Shown one piece after another: positions 5,809 to 10,455 of a DNA stretch of 10,455 bases. The position numbers and the translations under genes are program-made. This DNA is from Desulfobacteraceae bacterium (GTDB lineage Bacteria > Desulfobacterota > Desulfobacteria > Desulfobacterales > Desulfobacteraceae). The first letter of the stretch is position 1. Each line of letters begins with the position of its first letter. Below the pieces are notes generated by a model. It had not been told where the DNA came from and did no database searches. It saw only the letters and a program-made list of their open reading frames with translations. The DNA lies in the NCBI GenBank assembly GCA_030638935.1, contig DAOWDR010000290.1, positions 1-10,455 on the forward strand, written 5' to 3'.

Positions 5809-6525
5809 TTACTCCAGGGGCTTCCTGAAATAGAGAACCAGGCTTTTACCCAGAATCGGGTTGAATAGTTTGTCAATAAATGCGGTGATTTTCGGTTTTT
5901 TCATCAAATCCCAGACCAGGACCCTGTGGTACAGGTTTACAAGGAATGAATCGGTCCTGTTGGGCCCCACCAGACATTTTAGCCACCAATACGGAGCGTG
6001 GATGCTGTGGGCAAAATGGGAACCAAAATAGACAGGCCCCAGGGCTTCAAGTTTCTGGATCAATCCCTTTTTTTTATAGATTCTGACATGGCCCATGTTG
6101 GCATTGAAATATTCATCGGAAAGGAGCCAGCAGATTTTTTCAGGCCAGAATCTTGGCACACTGACAGCCAGGATTTTTCCGGGGCGCACAATCCTGACCA
6201 GTTCAGACATGGCCTTTGCATCATTTGGAATATGTTCCAACACCTCAGAACAGATGACAATATCAAAGCTATTATCCTTAAAGGGGAGGGCCGTGATATC
6301 CATGGTGGACAGATTCCAGTCTTTGCAGGAAAGATCATTGATATCATCGTGGAAGGCCAGTTTGTCCCGGGTTTGAATAAGGTTGTCAAAGCCAAAATCA
6401 GCCCCGGTGCAGATGGCGTCTTTTTCCTGGGCAGCCCTGATGGTATGGCGGCCTTCACCACAGCCAATATCCAGGATTCTGTCAAAGGGACTGATATCAA
6501 GTCTATTAAAATCAATGGTAATCAT
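5809..6525 (-). CDS. Class I SAM-dependent methyltransferase (Methyltransf_11 type)
   Basis: Small-molecule type methyltransferase of 238 residues. Motif I is ILDIGCGEGRH (17-27), the SAM-binding loop; the post-I acidic region is around GADFGFD (41-47). DITALPF (76-82) and FDIVICSEVLEHIP (87-100) are the usual motifs of the Methyltransf_11 and UbiE-like group. RPGKILAVSVP (114-124) is the following strand. The C-terminal half (about 125-238), with GHVRIY and several aromatic residues, is probably the acceptor domain. The ATG at 6525 lies 14 nt inside the end of the glycosyltransferase gene, with GAGGG 7 nt before it, so the two are co-translated. This suggests methylation of the glycan or glycolipid made by its neighbour, or of a related metabolite. 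The acceptor cannot be read from the sequence. Confidence 0.92.
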   Translation of the reverse strand: MITIDFNRLDISPFDRILDIGCGEGRHTIRAAQEKDAICTGADFGFDNLIQTRDKLAFHDDINDLSCKDWNLSTMDITALPFKDNSFDIVICSEVLEHIPNDAKAMSELVRIVRPGKILAVSVPRFWPEKICWLLSDEYFNANMGHVRIYKKKGLIQKLEALGPVYFGSHFAHSIHAPYWWLKCLVGPNRTDSFLVNLYHRVLVWDLMKKPKITAFIDKLFNPILGKSLVLYFRKPLE

Positions 6526-7747
6526 GGATAATCCCTCTATAGGCTTGGGCTGTTTTAATGGCTGTTTTTTCCCAGGTAAATTCTGACATCACCCTTTCAT
6601 AACCTTTTTGGGCCAGCGTTTCTCTTTGTTTCGGGTCTTCCAGCAGTTCAATAATGGCTTTCTCCAATGCCGGTGCATCACCTGGGGGAACAAGTTTGGC
6701 TGCATCCCCGGCCACTTCCGGAAGGGCACCGCCTGTTGTGCTGATAACAGGTATCCTGCATGCCATGGCCTCTCCCACGGGAAGGCCAAACCCTTCGTAG
6801 AGGGAGGGAACAATTGCAATACTGGCCTTTGCATATTCCCTTACAAACCGATCATGGTCTATTCGGCCGGTAAATTCAATGTGGGAGCCTATGTCCAGTT
6901 TTTTGACCAGGTTTTCAATTCCCCCATTTTTTTTGGGGGTTCCAATGACGGTCAGACTGACCCTATGTTTTTTTACTACCTTTTTAAGGGCAAACAAAAG
7001 ATGGTACAACCCCTTTAAGGGTGTGTCAGCACTATTGGTTACAATCAGTCTGCCGGGAATTTTTCTGATGTGATCCAGGGGATAAAAATTGTCTGTATCA
7101 ATGCCAATGGGAATGGTTTTAAAATTTGATTCAGAAACCTTGAATTCCCTTGCAATGTCTCTTTTGGAGCTGTCAGATACGGTGATGATCGTCTTAAGTC
7201 TTCTGGCCACCTGCTTTTGCATCCCAATGAAGGAATACCACCTTAAGGCCTTGAGCTTTTTGATATAGGACCGGGTGCTTTGGACTGCCAGACGTCTGTC
7301 CACGGTCATGGGATGGTGGATTGTGGCGGTTACCGGTACTTTTCTCTGTAAGGAGAGCAGGCTGTAGGACAGGCTTTGGTTGTCGTGGATGATATCGAAC
7401 TTGCTTTCACAGCCCTTTAAGTGACGGTTCACCCTCATGCCAAAGGTCATGGGTTCCGGGTATCCCATGGCTGAAACGTCCAGCCATTCCAGAAGATTGA
7501 TGGGATCTTTCAGTTCCCGGATGTGGGGGGTCCGAAACGGGTTGTCTGCATTATAGAGATCCAGGGTGTCAAGCATGGTAAGGGTACCGCTGCCGTTCAA
7601 CTGTGGGTCCGGTGGCCCTGCAATGACTTCAACCCTGTGCCCCAGATCGGAAAGGGCCTGGGTAAGGTGTCGGACATAAACGCCCTGGCCCCCGCAGTGG
7701 GGATTGCTTCGGTAACTTAAGATACCTATTTTGAGGGATGATTTCAT
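6512..7747 (-). CDS. GT4-family glycosyltransferase (GT-B fold)
   Basis: Retaining glycosyltransferase of 411 residues that moves a sugar from a nucleotide-sugar donor. The N-terminal domain opens with KIGILSYRSNP and the acceptor-side loop GGQGVYVRHL (19-28). The C-terminal donor domain starts near residue 230. It contains FTGRIDHDRFVREYAKAS (292-309) and PSLYEGFGLPVGEAMA (314-329), with the E-X7-E pair Glu318 and Glu326. The block TTGGALPEVAGDAAKLVPPGD (337-357) follows. No membrane segment is seen. The ATG lies only 12 nt after the tRNA-Arg CCA end, and the bases before it hold no ribosome binding site, which is unusual. The 3' end overlaps the methyltransferase start by 14 nt. A surface glycan or glycolipid role is likely; donor and acceptor are unknown. 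Confidence 0.93.
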   Translation of the reverse strand: MKSSLKIGILSYRSNPHCGGQGVYVRHLTQALSDLGHRVEVIAGPPDPQLNGSGTLTMLDTLDLYNADNPFRTPHIRELKDPINLLEWLDVSAMGYPEPMTFGMRVNRHLKGCESKFDIIHDNQSLSYSLLSLQRKVPVTATIHHPMTVDRRLAVQSTRSYIKKLKALRWYSFIGMQKQVARRLKTIITVSDSSKRDIAREFKVSESNFKTIPIGIDTDNFYPLDHIRKIPGRLIVTNSADTPLKGLYHLLFALKKVVKKHRVSLTVIGTPKKNGGIENLVKKLDIGSHIEFTGRIDHDRFVREYAKASIAIVPSLYEGFGLPVGEAMACRIPVISTTGGALPEVAGDAAKLVPPGDAPALEKAIIELLEDPKQRETLAQKGYERVMSEFTWEKTAIKTAQAYRGIIHDYH

Positions 7748-7759
7748 AGAAAGTAAGGG

Positions 7760-7835
7760 TGGTGCGCCCGGCTGGAATCGAACCAGCGATCTTCAGCTTC
7801 GGAGGCTGACACCTTATCCACTGGGCTACGGGCGC
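7760..7835 (-). tRNA. tRNA-Arg, anticodon CCG
   Basis: A 76-nt cloverleaf with acceptor stem GCGCCCG pairing with CGGGCGC, discriminator A and an encoded CCA end (7760-7762). The anticodon stem TCAGC/GCTGA holds loop CTCCGAA, giving anticodon CCG, which reads CGG codons. The T arm is GCTGG-TTCGATT-CCAGC. The D stem has one C-A mismatch. It lies 30 nt after the folC stop and 12 nt before the glycosyltransferase ATG. Confidence 0.97.
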
Positions 7836-7851
7836 ACAAAATCCAGATGTT

Positions 7852-7860
7852 TTTATACCA
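7852..7860 (-). promoter_or_regulatory. Candidate extended -10 promoter for tRNA-Arg and downstream genes
   Basis: On the minus strand TGG-TATAAA forms an extended -10 element (TGn plus 5 of 6 bases), with no convincing -35. The predicted start near 7845 is about 10 nt before the mature tRNA 5' end. It sits just past the folC stop, so tRNA-Arg, the glycosyltransferase and the methyltransferase may form one transcription unit. Confidence 0.5.
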
Positions 7861-7865
7861 CGTTA

Positions 7866-9170
7866 TCAAATAAAATCCACATTAAATTTTTCTTTTGCTT
7901 CTCCTGCAACGTATAAGGAGCCTGCAATACAGATGGCATCATTGTCTGAACATGTCGATATTGCATGGGTTACAGCAGTTGGTACATCTTCTATAACCTC
8001 AATTTTTTTATTTGTAATTTTTTCCATTGCCTCTTTTAATACCCGGGTTTCCAGACTTCTGTCAATTTTTGCCTTGGTAATAATGATTTTTTGGGCACAG
8101 GGAACAAGGTGTTTGAGCATCTCTTCGTAGGGTTTGTCATCCAGGATTCCCACCACAAGGGTGAGCTTTTTGCCGGACAGGGTGCTGGACAGGTATTTGC
8201 CCAGTACCTGGGCTGCTTTTAGATTGTGGGCCCCGTCCAGGATAACCAAAGGCTTTTCCATGATAACCTCAAGTCTTCCCGGCCATTTTGCAATGGAAAG
8301 CCCTTTTTTGATAAGCTCGGGTGACAGATTGTACCGAAGATCGGTTTCTTTGAATTTGTTAAAAACAAGTTCACAGGTTGCCAGGGCCAGGCTTAAATTT
8401 TCTTTTTGGTGATCCCCTGGCAGGGGTTTTACAACCTCTTTATAGGTTTGGTGGAGGCCACGGTAAAGATAAGTTGTCTTTTTGGGGTTTTTCCGTATGG
8501 AAAAATCATGTTTAAACTGAAATAGCGGGGCGTTATTTTCCCCAGCAAGCCTTTTGATAACCCCAAGGCCGGATGGTTGAGAAACTCCGGTTACCACTGG
8601 TGTGTTCAGTTTTATGATACCGCCTTTTTCCCCTGCCAGATCTTTTATGGTGCTGCCAAGGTAATCGGTATGCTCAATGGATAAATTGGTTATCACGCTG
8701 ACCTGGGGATGGATTACATTTGTTGCGTCAAATCGTCCGCCCATACCAGTCTCAATAATGGCCCATTCTACTTTTTCCTTGGAAAAATGGTAAAATGCCA
8801 TGGCTGTATTGATTTCAAAAAAGGTGGCCCTTCTTTTTCCCAGGTCCACGGCATGCACTGCTTCATAGGCTTCCACCACTTTTTCATCTGATATCTGTTC
8901 TCCGTTGACACAGATTCTTTCATTGAATCGAACCAAATGGGGGGAGGTGTAAATCCCTGTTTGGAATCCTGCTTTTCTTAATATGGATTCAATATAGGTG
9001 GCGGTGGATCCTTTGCCGTTGGTTCCTGCAACATGGATGGTATTATAATTTTTCTGGGGGTTGTTCAGAAACCTGAGGATGTTTTGAATGGTGGTAAGCT
9101 CAAGTTTGATACCGAATCGGCCAAGTTTAAAAATTGTATCAAGGCACTCTTGGTAGGATATTTTTCCCAT
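7866..9170 (-). CDS. folC: Folylpolyglutamate synthase / dihydrofolate synthase FolC
   Basis: Adds glutamate to dihydropteroate and to reduced folates, using ATP, in the cytoplasm. Residue numbers count from TTG at 9182. The P-loop is GTNGKGST (53-60). YTSPHLVRFNERI (78-90) matches the folate-binding loop. ETGMGGRFDATNV (144-156) is the omega-loop signature. IEHTDYLG (169-176) and EKGGIIK follow, with Lys186 the likely carbamylated lysine. The C-terminal domain has PGRLEV (301-306) and LDGAHN (315-320). Length (434-438) is normal for the Mur-ligase-like family. I choose ATG at 9170 because GGAG sits directly before it (a tight 3-nt spacing), whereas TTG at 9182 lies at the end of the rpsU terminator T-run with no binding site. 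No separate promoter was found, so expression may depend on read-through from rpsU. Whether the enzyme is bifunctional is not shown by sequence alone. Confidence 0.95.
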   Translation of the reverse strand: MGKISYQECLDTIFKLGRFGIKLELTTIQNILRFLNNPQKNYNTIHVAGTNGKGSTATYIESILRKAGFQTGIYTSPHLVRFNERICVNGEQISDEKVVEAYEAVHAVDLGKRRATFFEINTAMAFYHFSKEKVEWAIIETGMGGRFDATNVIHPQVSVITNLSIEHTDYLGSTIKDLAGEKGGIIKLNTPVVTGVSQPSGLGVIKRLAGENNAPLFQFKHDFSIRKNPKKTTYLYRGLHQTYKEVVKPLPGDHQKENLSLALATCELVFNKFKETDLRYNLSPELIKKGLSIAKWPGRLEVIMEKPLVILDGAHNLKAAQVLGKYLSSTLSGKKLTLVVGILDDKPYEEMLKHLVPCAQKIIITKAKIDRSLETRVLKEAMEKITNKKIEVIEDVPTAVTHAISTCSDNDAICIAGSLYVAGEAKEKFNVDFI

Positions 9171-9182
9171 GTTCTCCAACAA

Positions 9183-9227
9183 TAAAAAAAACCCGGCATA
9201 CTTGATTTGTCATCAAATATGCCGGGT
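9183..9227 (-). terminator. Rho-independent terminator after rpsU, abutting folC
   Basis: A perfect 10-bp stem ACCCGGCATA/TATGCCGGGT (9191-9200 with 9218-9227) continues, after one mismatch, into TTGAT/ATCAA (9202-9206 with 9212-9216) around a 5-nt loop. On the minus strand it is followed by an eight-T run (complement of 9184-9191). It starts 13 nt past the rpsU stop. Its T-run ends about 12 nt before the chosen folC ATG, so any folC transcript from rpsU must pass it. Confidence 0.88.
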
Positions 9228-9240
9228 AGAATTTAACGGT

Positions 9241-9450
9241 TTAACTACGTCTTCTGCGTGTTCTTGAGGCTGCAATTCTTTGTCTTCTCATTGCTTCTCT
9301 CATTTTACGTCGTCTGAATTGACAAGGTTTCTCATAATGTTTTTTTACTTTAAGACGTTTGAAGAGACCATCATTCTGGATTTTTTTCTTCAGTATTCTC
9401 AAGGCTTTTTCGACATCATTGTCAATAACCGTGACCATAATTTCTTTCAA
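9241..9450 (-). CDS. rpsU: 30S ribosomal protein S21
   Basis: Small, very basic protein of the 30S subunit that helps mRNA binding in initiation. The sequence VTVIDNDVEKALRILKKKIQ (about 6-25) and the Arg-rich tail, with repeated RRR and ending RRRRS, are typical of S21. Length is 69 residues from the TTG at 9450, or 65 from the ATG at 9438. TTG has AAAGGGG about 9 nt upstream; the ATG has only a weak GAAAG. The start is therefore unsettled. The gene stands between two terminators (9535-9577 before, 9183-9227 after), so it is probably transcribed mainly on its own. I found no clean promoter: TATAAA sits about 30 nt upstream with no proper -35. Confidence 0.95.
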   Translation of the reverse strand: MKEIMVTVIDNDVEKALRILKKKIQNDGLFKRLKVKKHYEKPCQFRRRKMREAMRRQRIAASRTRRRRS

Positions 9451-9534
9451 AAGGCATCGCCCCTTTCATTGTGGATTTAAATATTCAATATTTATAACCA
9501 GGGTACATACCAGTTGGGAGATATGAAAGCAAGT

Positions 9535-9577
9535 AAAAAAGCCATTTGACTAAATATAAAAAGAAGTCAAATGGCTT
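9535..9577 (-). terminator. Rho-independent terminator after adk
   Basis: A perfect 13-bp stem AAGCCATTTGACT (9539-9551) pairs with 9565-9577 around a 13-nt A-rich loop. On the minus strand it is followed by TTTTTT (complement of 9535-9540). It begins 21 nt after the adk stop and separates adk from rpsU. Confidence 0.88.
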
Positions 9578-9598
9578 GCCATGCTTAATCAACCTCTC

Positions 9599-10273
9599 CT
9601 ATAAATTGGAGATCAACTCTTCAGTAACAGACTTGAGGTCTTTTTCACCGGCCAGGGTGAAATATTTGACGGAAGCATCTTTTTCTGCAAGGTCTCTGAA
9701 ATAATATGCAGAGGCCAGGGTGCCTGTGTCAGTGTCATAGTAAATGGAATGACGTTTATCAATGGCAGTCTCATCCTGGTCATCATCACGTGCGCTTAAA
9801 GCACCATCGCAAACCCGGCATTTGTCTCCGTTGGGTTTGATGGCATCAATGAATATATTGTTGGGATGATTGTTGTTGTTTTCACACAGCCTGCGGCCCA
9901 TGATTCTGTTTTTGGCAATCTGGCGGTCAAGGATCAGCTCAATGACATAGCTGAGTTTCATGCCTGCCTCTTCAAGGGATGCATGGAGTTTTTCAGCCTG
10001 AACTTTGTTTCTTGGAAAACCGTCCAAAAGCCATCCGTTCTTGCAGTCATCCTGCTGAAGTCTGTCAAGCACCATGGGGATTGTAATTTCATCGGGGACC
10101 AGGTCCCCTTTATCAATAAATTCTTTGGCTTTTTTGCCCAGTTCTGTTCCGCCCTTGATGTTTTCACGGAAGATGCCGCCGGATTCGATGTGGGCTATAT
10201 TGTACTTGTCTTTGAGTATGGTGCCCTGGGTCCCTTTGCCGCTGCCGTTTGGTCCAAAAAAAAGAATGTTCAT
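9599..10273 (-). CDS. adk: Adenylate kinase with Cys/His metal site in the LID
   Basis: Cytoplasmic enzyme that interconverts ATP plus AMP and two ADP. The 224-residue protein has the P-loop GPNGSGKGT (7-15), the AMP-binding segment HIESGGIFRENI (28-39), and LLDGFPRN (82-89) with the usual DGFPR motif. GRRLC (126-130) opens a long LID domain, which closes around DETAIDKR (167-174). The LID contains Cys130, His136, Cys152 and Cys155, spaced C-X5-H-X15-C-X2-C. This is the spacing I recall for the Zn/Co/Fe-binding adenylate kinase of Desulfovibrio gigas, rather than the four-Cys LID of many Gram-positive enzymes. AAAGGAG lies 5 nt before the ATG, a near-ideal binding site. Upstream is a promoter with a perfect -35; a terminator follows. 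Confidence 0.96.
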   Translation of the reverse strand: MNILFFGPNGSGKGTQGTILKDKYNIAHIESGGIFRENIKGGTELGKKAKEFIDKGDLVPDEITIPMVLDRLQQDDCKNGWLLDGFPRNKVQAEKLHASLEEAGMKLSYVIELILDRQIAKNRIMGRRLCENNNNHPNNIFIDAIKPNGDKCRVCDGALSARDDDQDETAIDKRHSIYYDTDTGTLASAYYFRDLAEKDASVKYFTLAGEKDLKSVTEELISNL

Positions 10274-10322
10274 GTTGACTCCTTTATGTGTTTGAAATAA
10301 TGTTTAATCTGAACAACTTTTC

Positions 10323-10351
10323 TACATATAAGAGTAGTTTTTGTTTGTCAA
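10323..10351 (-). promoter_or_regulatory. Candidate sigma-70 promoter for adk
   Basis: A perfect -35 TTGACA (10346-10351) is followed by -10 choices TATGTA (10323-10328, 17-bp spacer) or TATATG (10325-10330, 15-bp spacer). The leader to the adk ATG would be about 43-45 nt. The -10 is weak, the -35 strong. Confidence 0.5.
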
Positions 10352-10402
10352 GGTTAAGACAAAAGCGATGGGTGATTGCATGTTAATTTTTATTTTTTGA
10401 TT

Positions 10403-10455
10403 TTATTCACTACTGTCAGTTTCAATCAGTTTGAGTTCAGGGCAATCAACACTCC
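10403..10455 (-). CDS. Possible C-terminal end of a gene running off the right edge
   Basis: On the minus strand one frame is open from the window edge to a TAA at 10403-10405 and ends SVDCPELKLIETDSSE. The other two minus-strand frames stop early (TGA in both). The composition looks like an ordinary protein tail, but 16 codons are too few to name a family. If real, it lies about 50 nt upstream of the adk promoter. An open frame of this length also occurs by chance. Confidence 0.3.
   Translation of the reverse strand, partial: SVDCPELKLIETDSSE

Noticed and set aside
5998..6531. Plus-strand frame of 177 codons opposite the methyltransferase
   Set aside because: Antisense shadow of a gene with clear SAM-binding motifs; no family features and no ribosome binding site.
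7731..7916. Plus-strand frame of 61 codons with GAPGWNRTSDLQLRRLTPYPLGYG
   Set aside because: It is the antisense translation of the tRNA-Arg gene, a well-known false protein in older annotations.
9171..9182. folC start at TTG 9182
   Set aside because: It sits at the end of the terminator T-run without a binding site; ATG 9170 has GGAG just before it, though the spacing is short.

Overview
The window looks like chromosomal DNA of a Gram-negative bacterium, most probably a sulfate-reducing member of the Desulfobacterales. The main pointer is the adenylate kinase, whose LID carries Cys-X5-His-X15-Cys-X2-Cys, the metal-binding spacing I recall from the Desulfovibrio gigas enzyme. A lipoprotein of the ChaN type fits a Gram-negative envelope. 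The taxonomic call is an inference from protein style and moderate base composition, not from a database match.

Layout. (1) Bases 1-579, plus strand: the 3' part of a DUF554 membrane protein. (2) Bases 580-1233: mostly non-coding, with a 162-bp near-complete imperfect palindrome (597-758), a strong terminator (787-824) and, on the minus strand, a small basic orphan gene (840-1079) with a good ribosome binding site. (3) Bases 1234-3490: a complete IS21-family insertion sequence with matching multi-repeat ends, istA and istB overlapping by 4 nt, and a 5-bp AGGGG target duplication. It lies between genes and breaks none. (4) Bases 3599-5676, minus strand: a patatin-like phospholipase and, upstream of it, a ChaN/Tiki-type lipoprotein, each with its own candidate promoter. 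(5) Bases 5809-10273, minus strand, read in the order adk, rpsU, folC, tRNA-Arg(CCG), GT4 glycosyltransferase, SAM methyltransferase. Hairpin terminators follow adk and rpsU. An extended -10 promoter inside the end of folC probably drives the tRNA, glycosyltransferase and methyltransferase as one unit. A possible C-terminal tail of another minus-strand gene touches the right edge.

How the parts fit. adk (nucleotide balance), rpsU (small ribosomal subunit), folC (folate glutamylation) and the tRNA are housekeeping functions. The glycosyltransferase and methyltransferase overlap by 14 nt and probably make or decorate a surface glycan or a glycosylated metabolite. The patatin and ChaN-like genes look like envelope functions. 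The IS21 element is the only clear mobile element.

I do not see a convincing new multi-gene system. The less ordinary signals are the long palindrome, the control signals at the istA start, the tRNA-to-glycosyltransferase junction, and the terminator that abuts the folC start.
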